From JAHTBL01 sp038532735 (GTDB taxonomy: Bacteria; Pseudomonadota; Alphaproteobacteria; Rhodobacterales; Rhodobacteraceae): a DNA stretch of 64,000 nucleotides. How positions within the stretch are numbered: the stretch's first letter is position 1; each line of letters opens with the position of its first letter. The stretch is taken from NCBI GenBank assembly GCA_038532735.1, contig JBCBAC010000004.1, positions 186,001 through 250,000 on the forward strand. Reading direction: 5' to 3'. Of this stretch, positions 52,828 to 61,591 are shown piece by piece. The notes below the pieces were generated by a model that searched no databases, was not told where the DNA came from, and saw nothing but the letters and a program-made list of their open reading frames with translations. Made by a program: the position numbers and the translations under genes.

Positions 52828-53566
52828 TTGGCCTGATGGCGTGGAACGGCGTGTGCTGGAGCGTGTGGACAGCACGCTGAGCGAGGCTGGCCGCATTGCC
52901 GGAACTCTGGCCGCGCCCACATGGATCCTCGCGCAAGAGCAAACAGCCGCCCGTGGGCGCCGCGGACGCGCTTGGGCGATGCCCAAAGGCAATTTCGCGG
53001 CGACCTACATCATGCAACCGGTCGAGCAGCCCGAACAGGTCGCCCTGCGCACGTTTGTAGCCTCCCTTGCGCTGAACGATGCGTTTGTCGCCGCAACGGG
53101 ACGGCCAGACAGCTTCACGTTGAAATGGCCCAATGACGTGCTGCTGAACGGCGGGAAAGTCGCGGGCATCCTGTTGGAGCGTACGGGGCAGGGGCATCTT
53201 TCCGTTGGCATCGGAATCAACCTCGCCGCCGCGCCCGCGACCGCCGATGTGGAGCCGGACGCCTTACGGCCCGTGTCATTGTTGGGTGAAACCGGTGTCG
53301 CGATCTCCCCCGAGGAGTTCCTTGATCTGCTCGCCCCCGCCTACGCCCATTGGGAGGTGCAGTTTACGACCTACGGGTTTGCGCCCATCCGCACCGCATG
53401 GCTGGCGCGTGCAGCCCGTCTGGGCGAGGTGATCCGCGCTCGTACCGTTACCGATGAATGGACCGGCACATTCGAGACGGTGGACGAAACAGGTCAACTT
53501 GTTCTATCCACCGCCAAATCCCGCGTGGTCATCCCCGCAGCGGATGTTTTCTTCGAAGGGGCCTGA
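52817..53566 (+). CDS. birA: Biotin-[acetyl-CoA-carboxylase] ligase
   Basis: Attaches biotin to the carrier lysine of carboxylases, here including MccA. The 249-residue catalytic-only form lacks the N-terminal helix-turn-helix of E. coli BirA, so it is not a biotin-operon repressor. The ATP/biotin loop is seen as ARGRRGRAWAMPKGNF, and KWPNDVLLNGGKVAGILLER and GIGINLAAAP follow. A TTG start overlapping nuoN is assumed; the GTG at 52841 would remove eight residues. Being coupled to nuoN it is expressed with complex I. Confidence 0.95.
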   Translation: MLTDWPDGVERRVLERVDSTLSEAGRIAGTLAAPTWILAQEQTAARGRRGRAWAMPKGNFAATYIMQPVEQPEQVALRTFVASLALNDAFVAATGRPDSFTLKWPNDVLLNGGKVAGILLERTGQGHLSVGIGINLAAAPATADVEPDALRPVSLLGETGVAISPEEFLDLLAPAYAHWEVQFTTYGFAPIRTAWLARAARLGEVIRARTVTDEWTGTFETVDETGQLVLSTAKSRVVIPAADVFFEGA

Positions 53567-53569
53567 GCC

Positions 53570-54340
53570 ATGCTTCTGACCATCGACTGCGGCAACACCA
53601 ACACCGTCTTCGCGATCTGGGACGGGTCGGAATTCATCGCCACATGGCGCGCCTCGACCGAACATCAGAGGACCGCAGACCAATATTACGTGTGGCTGCG
53701 CACGCTGATGGAGTTCGAAAAGGTTGATGTGACCATTACCGAGGTCATCATCTCTTCCACCGTGCCCCGCGTGGTCTTCAACCTGCGTGTCCTCGCGGAT
53801 CGCTATTTCAACTGCCGCCCGCTGGTTGTCGGCAAACCCGACTGCAAACTGCCCGTTGATGTGCGCGTCGATGAAGGCACGCAAGTCGGCCCCGACCGTC
53901 TGGTCAACACGGTCGCGGGCTATGACCTGCATGGCGGCGATCTGATTATCGTGGATTTTGGCACGGCCACGACGTTCGATGTGGTCGCCAGTGATGGCGC
54001 CTATATCGGCGGGGCGATTGCCCCCGGTGTGAACCTGTCGCTGGAGGCGCTTCACCAAGCTGCCGCCGCCTTGCCCCATGTCGATGTCACCGTGCCCGAT
54101 CAGGTGATCGGCACCAACACGGTGGCCTGTATGCAATCGGGTATCTTTTGGGGTTATGTCGGCCTCATCAACGGCATCTGCACCAAGATTAAGGACGACC
54201 GGGACCGTCCGATGAAGGTTGTCTCGACCGGGGGGCTGGCCCCGTTGTTCCAGCAAGGGCACGCGCTATTTGACGTGTTCGAAGATGATCTGACAATGCA
54301 CGGCCTGACCGTGATCCATCGCTACAACAAGGAAAAATAA
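53570..54340 (+). CDS. coaX: Type III pantothenate kinase
   Basis: First step of coenzyme A synthesis, ATP-dependent phosphorylation of pantothenate, by an ASKHA-fold enzyme of 256 residues. Motifs are the phosphate-binding LLTIDCGNTNTVFA at the N-terminus, GTQVGPDRLVNTVAGYDLHG, IIVDFGTATTFDVV (catalytic and metal-binding aspartates) and YIGGAIAPGVNLSLEAL. The only pantothenate kinase in the window. It lies four bases after birA and its stop overlaps the rnj start. Confidence 0.97.
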   Translation: MLLTIDCGNTNTVFAIWDGSEFIATWRASTEHQRTADQYYVWLRTLMEFEKVDVTITEVIISSTVPRVVFNLRVLADRYFNCRPLVVGKPDCKLPVDVRVDEGTQVGPDRLVNTVAGYDLHGGDLIIVDFGTATTFDVVASDGAYIGGAIAPGVNLSLEALHQAAAALPHVDVTVPDQVIGTNTVACMQSGIFWGYVGLINGICTKIKDDRDRPMKVVSTGGLAPLFQQGHALFDVFEDDLTMHGLTVIHRYNKEK

Positions 54341-56007
54341 TGAGCAGCGAACGCGCGGTATACCTCCCCCTCGGTGGCGCGGGGGAGATCGGGATGAATT
54401 GCTATGTCTACGGCTATGGGACCGAGGGCAAAGAGCGGTTCATCGTTGTGGACCTTGGGGTCACCTTCCCTGACATGGACGGCACGCCCGGGGTCGATCT
54501 GATCCTGCCGGATATCGCCTGGCTTGAGGAACGTCGCGACCGCATTGACGGCGTGTTCATCACCCATGCGCATGAAGATCATGTTGGCGCAGTGGGGCAC
54601 CTCTATGAGCGTTTGCGTGCGCCCGTTTATGCGCGGGCGTTTACCGCCAATATCGCGCGGCGCAAGCTGGATGAATACGGCGTCGACCCTGATGTCGTGA
54701 AGACCGTCAGCGCCTATCCCGAGAACGTCGATGTGGGGCCTTTCACAGTTGCGTTCCTGCCGATTTCTCACTCGATCCCTGAAAGCTCTGGTCTGCTGAT
54801 CGACACGCCGGACGGGCGCATCGTGCATACCGGGGATTTCAAGATCGACGAGACGCCTTTGGTGGGGGAGCCCTTTGACCGCGCCTTGTGGGAAGAGGTC
54901 TCCAAACCCGGCGTCAAGGCGTTGGTCTGTGACAGCACCAACGTATTCTCGCGCGCCGAAGGCCGGTCCGAAGCGACCGTGGGGCCTGAAATCACCAAGC
55001 TGGTCGAAAGTGCCGAAGGCATGGTCGTGGCCACGACCTTCGCCTCCAACATCGCGCGGGTGAAAACTCTGGCAGAAGCGGGCGTAGCGGCGGGCCGCTC
55101 CGTGTGCCTGTTGGGCCGCGCGATGAGCCGGATGATCGAAGCGGCGGTAGAGACCGGTATCTTGAGCGACTTTCCATCCCTCGTGTCGGCAGAAGACGCG
55201 GTGAATATCCCACGCGAAAACCTGATGCTGGTGGTGACCGGCTCGCAGGGTGAACGACGCGCAGCGTCCGCTCAACTGGCGCGTGGCAAGTATCGCGGCA
55301 TCACGATGAAAGAGGGGGACCTGTTCCTCTTCTCCTCCAAAACGATCCCCGGCAACGAACGCGGAGTTATTTCGATCATCAACCAATTCTCCGAGATGGG
55401 CGTCGATGTGGTCGATGACAGTTCAGGGCTTTATCACGTCTCGGGCCACGCGAACCGCCCCGATCTGGAGGTGATGCATGACATCGTGAAGCCGCAGATC
55501 CTGCTCCCCATGCATGGGGAGCATCGCCACCTGCGCGAGCATGTGAAACTGGGTAAATCCAAAGGGTTGGCGGGTGTTGTTGCCGTCAATGGTATGATGA
55601 TTGATCTGGGCGGCAACGCGCCCTCGGTCGCCGAATATGTCGAGACGGGTCGCACCTATCTGGACGGCTCGGTGCAGGTCGGCGCGCTGGACGGCATCGT
55701 GCGGGACCGTATCCGCATGGCGCTGAATGGCCATGTGATCGTCACCGTGATCATCGACGAGGACGGAGAGCCGCTGGGTGAGCCCTGGTGCGAGATCAAG
55801 GGGATTGCCGAACAGGGCAGCTCAAACGCGCCGCTTGTCGATATCCTCGAAGAAGATCTCAGCCAGTTCCTGCGCCGTGCAGATGACCGCACGCTGATGG
55901 ATGATGACAAGCTCGAAGAGCAGATGAAGCGGATTGTGCGTCAGGCCACCCAAGCCGAGATTGGTAAGAAGGTCGAGGTCACCTCTGTCATTTCGCGCCT
56001 CAGCTAA
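54340..56007 (+). CDS. rnj: Ribonuclease J
   Basis: Metallo-beta-lactamase/beta-CASP ribonuclease (555 aa) with 5'-3' exonuclease and endonuclease activity on RNA. The zinc motif is FITHAHEDHVGAVGHL, and further ligands are in LPISHSIPESSGLLID and HTGDFKIDETP. beta-CASP motifs are CDSTNVFSRAEGRSE, TTFASNIARV, VSGHANRPDLEVMHDIVKPQ and MHGEHRHLREH. It ends the long nuo transcript with a one-base overlap (TAATG) after coaX. RNase J in alphaproteobacteria is known to process rRNA and mRNA. Confidence 0.97.
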   Translation: MSSERAVYLPLGGAGEIGMNCYVYGYGTEGKERFIVVDLGVTFPDMDGTPGVDLILPDIAWLEERRDRIDGVFITHAHEDHVGAVGHLYERLRAPVYARAFTANIARRKLDEYGVDPDVVKTVSAYPENVDVGPFTVAFLPISHSIPESSGLLIDTPDGRIVHTGDFKIDETPLVGEPFDRALWEEVSKPGVKALVCDSTNVFSRAEGRSEATVGPEITKLVESAEGMVVATTFASNIARVKTLAEAGVAAGRSVCLLGRAMSRMIEAAVETGILSDFPSLVSAEDAVNIPRENLMLVVTGSQGERRAASAQLARGKYRGITMKEGDLFLFSSKTIPGNERGVISIINQFSEMGVDVVDDSSGLYHVSGHANRPDLEVMHDIVKPQILLPMHGEHRHLREHVKLGKSKGLAGVVAVNGMMIDLGGNAPSVAEYVETGRTYLDGSVQVGALDGIVRDRIRMALNGHVIVTVIIDEDGEPLGEPWCEIKGIAEQGSSNAPLVDILEEDLSQFLRRADDRTLMDDDKLEEQMKRIVRQATQAEIGKKVEVTSVISRLS

Positions 56008-56023
56008 AAGGGCCCATGTCGGA

Positions 56024-56055
56024 GCCTCCGGCGGGAGTTTCTTGACCAAGATGAA
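56024..56055 (+). repeat. Dispersed GCCTCCGGCGGGAG repeat downstream of rnj
   Basis: Second copy of the 32-base element, differing at two positions from the one at 29382-29413. It lies 16 bases after the rnj stop and is followed by a stronger hairpin terminator at 56091. Confidence 0.75.
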
Positions 56056-56090
56056 CGGGCGGGCGCGTTAAGGTTAACAAATAATGAAGA

Positions 56091-56125
56091 AGGGCCGTGT
56101 CCATTGCGGATACGGCCCTACTTTT
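56091..56125. terminator. Bidirectional terminator between rnj and the DEAD-box helicase gene
   Basis: AGGGCCGTGTCC-ATTGC-GGATACGGCCCT is a 12-bp stem with one G-T pair, followed by ACTTTTGTC on the plus strand and preceded by A-rich bases that serve the minus strand. It closes both convergent units. Confidence 0.85.
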
Positions 56126-56150
56126 GTCTCTAAATACCTGAATTCCGACG

Positions 56151-57578
56151 TTACCCGGCAGAGCGTTCCTCGAAGCTCTTGGCGATGAAGGTGGGCATGT
56201 GATCGCCCATGCCGACGACGTTGTTCTTGCCACCGTCGTCTTTGCGACCCCGGCCTCGCCCGCCGCGACTGCGCTGATCGCGCTCTGCCTTCGGAGCGTC
56301 CTTGGCCTCAGCCTCTGCCGCATCTTTTGGCGCATCCTCTTTCGCCTTCCGGGGGCGCCGCTCGCGCTTGGGCTTCTCGTCGGTCGTGTCGGCCTTCGGC
56401 GCGTCTTCTGTTTTGGCCGCTTTGCCGCTGGCCAGAGGGTTGTCGATCCGCGGAACCTCCATCTTCACGAGGCGTTCGATATCCGCGAAATTCTTCTCGT
56501 CACGCGGCACGCAGATCATCATCGCGGTGCCTTTCTTGCCCGCGCGGCCCGTGCGCCCGATCCGGTGCACATAGTCTTCGGCGTGGCTTGGCACATCGTA
56601 GTTGAAGACATGGGTCACGTCGGGGATGTCGAGCCCGCGGGCCGCCACATCTGAAGCCACGAGGAACCGCAACGTCCCATCGCGGAAACCGTCCAGCGTT
56701 TCCATACGCTTGGACTGGTCCAGATCGCCATGGATCGGCGCCGCGTCCAGCCCGTATTTCTTCATGCTCTTGGCGACCACATCCACATCCACTTTGCGGT
56801 TGCAGAAGATGATCGCGTTCTTGCACTCCGCACCCTCATTCTCGATCAGGGTGCGCAGGAGTTTGCGCTTTTCCGTGCCCTCGCGATCTTTGCGGGAGGC
56901 TTTGAACATCACGACGCCCTGGCGGATATTCTCAGACGTGGTCGCGGCGCGGGCCACTTCGATCTTGGCAGGGGCGCTGAGGAACGTGTTGGTGATCCGC
57001 TCAATCTCGGGCGCCATGGTGGCTGAGAAGAAAAGCGTCTGGCGCGTGAACGGCGTGAGCGAGAAAATGCGCTCGATATCTGGGATGAAGCCCATATCCA
57101 GCATCCGGTCGGCCTCATCCACCACCATGATCTGCACACCGGTCAGCAGCAGCTTACCGCGCTCGAAATGATCCAGCAGGCGGCCCGGTGTCGCGATCAG
57201 CACGTCGACGCCGCGATCGATGAGGGCGTCTTGTTCTTTAAAGGACACGCCGCCGATCAGCAGCGCTTTGGTCAGCTTGAGATGCTTGGTGTAGGTGTCG
57301 AAATTCTCGGCCACCTGAGCGGCCAGTTCGCGGGTCGGTGCCAGCACGAGGCTGCGCGGCATCCGTGCGCGTGCGCGGCCTTTGGCCAGCATCGTGATCA
57401 TCGGCAATGTGAAGCTGGCGGTTTTGCCAGTGCCGGTCTGGGCGATCCCCAAAACGTCGCGCCCTTCGAGAGCGGGGGGGATGGCGCCGGCCTGGATCGG
57501 CGTGGGGGTGTCGTAGCCCGCGGCTGCGATGGCTTTCAGGACCTTGGGGTCCAGGTTCAGATCGGTAAATTTTGTCAT
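56151..57578 (-). CDS. DEAD-box RNA helicase (RhlE-like)
   Basis: ATP-dependent RNA helicase, 475 residues. Q-motif region GYDTPTPIQAGAIPP, motif I AQTGTGKT, motif Ia APTRELAAQV, motif II VVDEADRMLDMGF, motif III SAT, motif IV region IIFCNRK, motif V ASDVAARGLDIPDV and motif VI HRIGRTGRAG are all present. A charged Lys/Glu/Asp/Ala tail of about 90 residues ends with an RSRGGRGRGRK stretch that can bind RNA. Likely roles are in ribosome assembly or mRNA turnover at low temperature. It is convergent with rnj. Confidence 0.95.
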   Translation of the reverse strand: MTKFTDLNLDPKVLKAIAAAGYDTPTPIQAGAIPPALEGRDVLGIAQTGTGKTASFTLPMITMLAKGRARARMPRSLVLAPTRELAAQVAENFDTYTKHLKLTKALLIGGVSFKEQDALIDRGVDVLIATPGRLLDHFERGKLLLTGVQIMVVDEADRMLDMGFIPDIERIFSLTPFTRQTLFFSATMAPEIERITNTFLSAPAKIEVARAATTSENIRQGVVMFKASRKDREGTEKRKLLRTLIENEGAECKNAIIFCNRKVDVDVVAKSMKKYGLDAAPIHGDLDQSKRMETLDGFRDGTLRFLVASDVAARGLDIPDVTHVFNYDVPSHAEDYVHRIGRTGRAGKKGTAMMICVPRDEKNFADIERLVKMEVPRIDNPLASGKAAKTEDAPKADTTDEKPKRERRPRKAKEDAPKDAAEAEAKDAPKAERDQRSRGGRGRGRKDDGGKNNVVGMGDHMPTFIAKSFEERSAG

Positions 57579-57806
57579 GCGTATCCGAGGTTTACGGACA
57601 CGTCTGGCCCGTATCGATTAATGGGGCAGGCCCGTATGGCCCGTGGTTATCCACAATGCGCCCGCAATGAGGGGCATTTACGCAATTCGCGCCGAATGGT
57701 CAATGAAACCTGTCGTGAAGGGGCGGTTTCGCCACGGTTGGCGACGATTGTTCACATCTGCGCAACAGTCCGCAAAATAGCCTGAAATCGTTGCTGCGTT
57801 GGCAGA
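57579..57806. other. Intergenic region with a DnaA-box-like site
   Basis: The 228 bases between prfC and the helicase gene hold no gene that I can see. They contain one exact TTATCCACA (57647-57655), matching the DnaA-box consensus. A second exact copy lies inside prfC at 57952-57960, with CTATTCACA 12 bases before it. The helicase promoter should be here. Confidence 0.35.
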
Positions 57807-59414
57807 TCAGATCATCATCTCTTTCGTAGCGGTTAACCTTACGTCAGGATAGTCCCGCTCGATCCGGTCAATGTCCCATTGCAGCCGTGTCAAATAAACA
57901 ATGTCGCCATCGTGATCATGGGCGATGTGTTGCTTGTTACTATTCACAAACTTATCCACAGCGTCCTTGTCGCCATTCACCCAGCGGGCAGATGTGAACT
58001 GGCTCTGATCGAACCGCACCGGCAGCCCGTATTCCAGCTCGATCCGGCTGGCGAGCACTTCAAATTGCAGCGCGCCCACGACGCCCACGATGAAGCCCGA
58101 CCCGATGGAGGGTTTGAAGACCTTGGCAGCGCCTTCCTCGGCAAACTGCATCAGGGCTTTCTCCAGATGTTTGGCTTTCATCGGATCGCCTGCGCGAACG
58201 CCTTGAAGCAGCTCCGGCGCGAAGGAGGGAATGCCCGAGACGCGCAGTGCTTCGCCTTCAGTCAGGGTATCGCCGATGCGCAATTGCCCGTGGTTCGGAA
58301 TGCCGATGATATCGCCGGCCCAGGCTTCCTCTGCCAGTTCACGGTCGGACGCCAGGAACAGCACCGGATTGCTGATTGCCATGGGCTTTTTGGACCGCAC
58401 ATGGGTCAGCTTCATGCCGCGTTTGAAATGGCCAGAGGCCATGCGCACAAAAGCCACGCGGTCGCGATGTTTGGGGTCCATATTGGCCTGCACCTTGAAG
58501 ACAAATCCCGCGACTTTCGGCTCTTCCGGCGCGATCTGACGCGGCTCGGCACGTTGTACCTGCGGCTGCGGCCCGTAATTGGCGATGCCGTCCATCAGCT
58601 CTTTTACCCCGAAAGAGTTGATCGCAGAGCCGAACCAGATCGGTGTCAACGTCCCCTCCAAAAGCGCTTGCGGATCAAGCGGGGGCAGCAATTCCTTCGC
58701 CATCTCGATCTCTTCGAGGAATTTCTCAAGCAGATCGGCGGGCACATGCTCGGCCAGTTTCGGATCATCCAGCCCGTTGATCTCGATACTGTCGGCAACC
58801 TTGTTGCGGTCTGCGCGGTCCATCAGTTCAAGGCGGTCCCGCAGCAGATCATAACAGCCCAGAAAATCGCGGCCCATGCCGATAGGCCAGCTTGCCGGCG
58901 TCACGTCGATGGCGAGGTTTTCCTGAATTTCGTCGATGATCTCGAACACATCGCGGCTTTCGCGATCCATCTTGTTGCAGAAGGTCAGGATCGGCAGATC
59001 GCGCAGGCGACAAACCTCAAAGAGCTTCTGGGTCTGGCTTTCCACACCCTTCGCGCCGTCGATCACCATGATGGCGGCGTCCACCGCGGTGAGGGTGCGG
59101 TACGTGTCTTCCGAGAAGTCGGAGTGGCCGGGCGTATCGACCAGATTGAACCGGAAATCGCTGTAATCAAACGACATCGCCGAGGCCGAGACGGAGATGC
59201 CGCGATCCTTCTCCATCTGCATGAAATCCGAGCGTGTCCGGCGCGCCTCGCCTTTGGCGCGGACTTGCCCGGCCATTTGGATGGCACCACCGTATAGCAA
59301 GAATTTCTCTGTCAGTGTGGTCTTGCCCGCATCCGGATGCGAGATGATCGCAAAGGTGCGGCGGCGCGCAATCTCGGGCGGCAGATCGGGGCGATTTGTT
59401 GGTGCGTCTAACAT
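57807..59414 (-). CDS. prfC: Peptide chain release factor 3
   Basis: GTPase that recycles release factors RF1/RF2 at the ribosome after termination. The 535-residue protein has G1 ISHPDAGKTTLTE, G2/switch regions, G3 DTPGHSDF, G4 CNKMDRE and the RF3-specific segments ASAMSFDYSDFRFN and TPIWFGSAINSFGVKEL. Domain II/III sequences follow, ending LTATKEMMI. Start at MLDAPTNRPDLPPEIARRR. The 140 bases upstream include the third dispersed repeat copy. Confidence 0.97.
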   Translation of the reverse strand: MLDAPTNRPDLPPEIARRRTFAIISHPDAGKTTLTEKFLLYGGAIQMAGQVRAKGEARRTRSDFMQMEKDRGISVSASAMSFDYSDFRFNLVDTPGHSDFSEDTYRTLTAVDAAIMVIDGAKGVESQTQKLFEVCRLRDLPILTFCNKMDRESRDVFEIIDEIQENLAIDVTPASWPIGMGRDFLGCYDLLRDRLELMDRADRNKVADSIEINGLDDPKLAEHVPADLLEKFLEEIEMAKELLPPLDPQALLEGTLTPIWFGSAINSFGVKELMDGIANYGPQPQVQRAEPRQIAPEEPKVAGFVFKVQANMDPKHRDRVAFVRMASGHFKRGMKLTHVRSKKPMAISNPVLFLASDRELAEEAWAGDIIGIPNHGQLRIGDTLTEGEALRVSGIPSFAPELLQGVRAGDPMKAKHLEKALMQFAEEGAAKVFKPSIGSGFIVGVVGALQFEVLASRIELEYGLPVRFDQSQFTSARWVNGDKDAVDKFVNSNKQHIAHDHDGDIVYLTRLQWDIDRIERDYPDVRLTATKEMMI

Positions 59415-59457
59415 GGCCGCTCTATAGGCGAGGGCGCACGGGATGGGAAGCGGTGGC

Positions 59458-59489
59458 GCCTCCGGCGGGGATATTTTGAAAAAGCGAAA
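59458..59489 (+). repeat. Dispersed GCCTCCGGCGGG repeat, diverged copy
   Basis: Begins GCCTCCGGCGGGGATATTTT and continues GAAAAAGCGAAA. It shares the first 12 bases with the copies at 29382 and 56024. It lies between prfC and the Hint-domain gene, both on the minus strand. Confidence 0.6.
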
Positions 59490-59554
59490 GGGGCGGCGCG
59501 AATTTTAGTCAAATTGTCCGAGCCTGTTTCATCTGTGCTCAAATACTCAAATTG

Positions 59555-60562
59555 CTACCGTGTCGATGCGCGACGCAGGGTTTCTGCCGCATCCTCTGAC
59601 AGCAAGGTCTCCGTGACCTCAAACTCCCGGTGCGCGCTTTCGGAATGGGTTGGCAAGACCCGGTTCAGCGCTTCGTCCAGTTTTTCGGGCAAGGCGGGGC
59701 GCGTGTGGGGATCAATCAGGAAGCTCTCGGCTGCGATCCCTTCGGCATAGATGATTTGGTGACTGTCAAAGAGCAGCTGGAAGTAATCAACGAAACCGCC
59801 GTCCTGCTGGATGACCGTCTTGCCATTCACCAAGAGCCGCGCCTTCACAAGCACCTCCGACCGGCCCGCGCCCAACGCATCATCGCGCTGATAGATGAAG
59901 AGCCGGTGATCCGGGCTCACGATCAGGTCGCCCGCGTTGTTGAGCGTGCCGCTCTTGATGCAGATCGGGGCAAAGCTGCCTACCGCCCGCATCGTGCTTT
60001 GCCCGATCCAGCGAATTTCCTGCGCGCCCTCATCGCGTGTGAGCACGCGGTCGCCCACCTGCAACTCTTCTATGGGTTTCTGCGCGCCCGAGGCCATGGT
60101 GATCATCGTGCCGCGCGTAAACGACACGCAAGCCAGTTCCGACATGCGTTTTGCGCCAGCGGTCTTGTCGATGCCGACCAGGGTGTAATCCGTGTTGGGG
60201 TAAAGCTGGGCGAGGGGCACGAGGTAAATCTCGGCGATTTCATTGTCCTCAACCTCGACCAGAACGAGAACCTCGCAGGTCGAGCTATCCGTCGACATCA
60301 GCGTAATTGCGCAATCCACCGCCAGATCTGCGCCGGGTGTTCCAATCTCGGTATCCTCGGCCACAATGAAACCGTCGCGATGCGGATCAAAGGCTATGGC
60401 CAGCCGATGCGGCGCGTCCTCTTCCAGCAGGCCGTAGATGTCGTCATGCAGCAACTCATCCGCCGTGCTCACAGGGTCGCCCTGGTTCACGCCATTTGTC
60501 ACCCGAACGGCCGCGTTGCGCAGCACCGGCACGCTTTGACTGGGGATGGTTCGCGCACTCAT
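59555..60562 (-). CDS. Hint-domain (Hint_2) protein
   Basis: A 335-residue protein of the Hedgehog/intein-type Hint_2 family abundant in Rhodobacterales. The Hint block begins at residue 145, CVSFTRGTMITMASG, and continues PIEELQVGDRVLTRDEGAQE, IRWIGQS and VSPDHRLFIY. The position normally held by the nucleophilic Cys (xCFxxGT) is Ser147 here, with a Cys two residues before. The N-terminal ~140 residues are an acidic domain of unknown type. The start MSARTIPSQSV has an AAAGGAACC ribosome binding site. No secretion signal is seen. Self-splicing or autoprocessing is not proven for this family. Confidence 0.85.
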   Translation of the reverse strand: MSARTIPSQSVPVLRNAAVRVTNGVNQGDPVSTADELLHDDIYGLLEEDAPHRLAIAFDPHRDGFIVAEDTEIGTPGADLAVDCAITLMSTDSSTCEVLVLVEVEDNEIAEIYLVPLAQLYPNTDYTLVGIDKTAGAKRMSELACVSFTRGTMITMASGAQKPIEELQVGDRVLTRDEGAQEIRWIGQSTMRAVGSFAPICIKSGTLNNAGDLIVSPDHRLFIYQRDDALGAGRSEVLVKARLLVNGKTVIQQDGGFVDYFQLLFDSHQIIYAEGIAAESFLIDPHTRPALPEKLDEALNRVLPTHSESAHREFEVTETLLSEDAAETLRRASTR

Positions 60563-60713
60563 ACCGGGGTTCCTTTGTGACACATCAATCGCGACTGTCA
60601 GGGAGGTAGTGTAGAATTTGGGCAATAGCGCGTCAACGATCCGGCAGTTTTGGGTCATGTGTTGCTGGAGCACGCGCGGAGTGGTAGGTCACGCGAAACG
60701 CAGGGAGGTCGCT

Positions 60714-61493
60714 ATGGACTTGGGACTAAAGGGAAAACGTGCGCTGGTCTGCGCGTCATCGAAGGGTTTGGGACTGGGCTGCGCGCGCGCCTTGGCGGAG
60801 GCCGGTGTCACACTTGTGATGAACGCGCGCGGGGCCGATGCATTGGAGGCTGCAGCCGCTGATATTCGCGATGATTTCGGGGTCGAGGTGACCACTGTAG
60901 CTTGTGACGTGACCACGCCCGAAGGGCAGGCGCAGGTCTTGGAGGCCGCGGGCGATCTGGACATTCTGGTCACCAATGCGGGTGGCCCACCGCCGGGCAT
61001 GTGGTTCGACTGGGACCGGGAGGATTTTATCGCAGCCCTCGATGCCAATATGTTGACGCCGATTGCGCTAATGAAAGCGGTCTTGCCGGGCATGATGGCG
61101 CGCGGCTGGGGCCGGGTGGTCAACATCACCAGCCAATCCGTGCGCGCGCCTATTGGCGTATTGGGCCTGTCCAACGCCGCGCGCACGGGGCTTACCGGGT
61201 ATGTGGCTGGAACGTCTCGACAGGTGGCCCATGCAGGCGTGACGATCAACAACCTGTTGCCGGGCATCCACGCGACGGACCGGGCGGTCTCGCTCGATAA
61301 AGGCGTGACCGAGGCGCAGGGTATCACGATGGACGAGGCCAAGGCCCAACGCGAAGCCACCATCCCTGCGCGCCGCTACGGGACCAAGGAAGAATTTGGC
61401 GCGGCGTGCGCGTTCCTCTGCTCGCAACACGCGGGGTTCATCGTGGGGCAGAACATCCTGCTCGATGGCGGCGGCACGAATATCACGATGTAA
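60714..61493 (+). CDS. SDR-family protein with atypical active site
   Basis: A 259-residue short-chain dehydrogenase/reductase. The Rossmann motif is CASSKGLGLGCARALAEAG, and LVTNAGGPPPGMW and VVNITSQSVRAP are standard. At the catalytic site, Ser140 is followed at the normal spacing (13 residues) by Ser153 where Tyr is expected and by Arg157 where Lys is expected, so the YxxxK is SxxxR. It is thus in the divergent group of SDRs, and its substrate is unknown. The ATG (MDLGLKGKRA) has a CAGGGAGG ribosome binding site. The 151-base gap to the divergent Hint gene holds no gene. Confidence 0.88.
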   Translation: MDLGLKGKRALVCASSKGLGLGCARALAEAGVTLVMNARGADALEAAAADIRDDFGVEVTTVACDVTTPEGQAQVLEAAGDLDILVTNAGGPPPGMWFDWDREDFIAALDANMLTPIALMKAVLPGMMARGWGRVVNITSQSVRAPIGVLGLSNAARTGLTGYVAGTSRQVAHAGVTINNLLPGIHATDRAVSLDKGVTEAQGITMDEAKAQREATIPARRYGTKEEFGAACAFLCSQHAGFIVGQNILLDGGGTNITM

Positions 61494-61591
61494 CGCGGCT
61501 CACATTCCCGTGGGACACCAAATTGTGGCTGTGCGGCCCTGCCGCGCGCTGCTAGAGCTTGCAAAACGATCCACCTGAAGGACTTCCCCTC

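Noticed and set aside
57879..59297. 472-codon plus-strand open frame opposite prfC
   Set aside because: prfC shows all GTPase motifs; the opposite frame has none.
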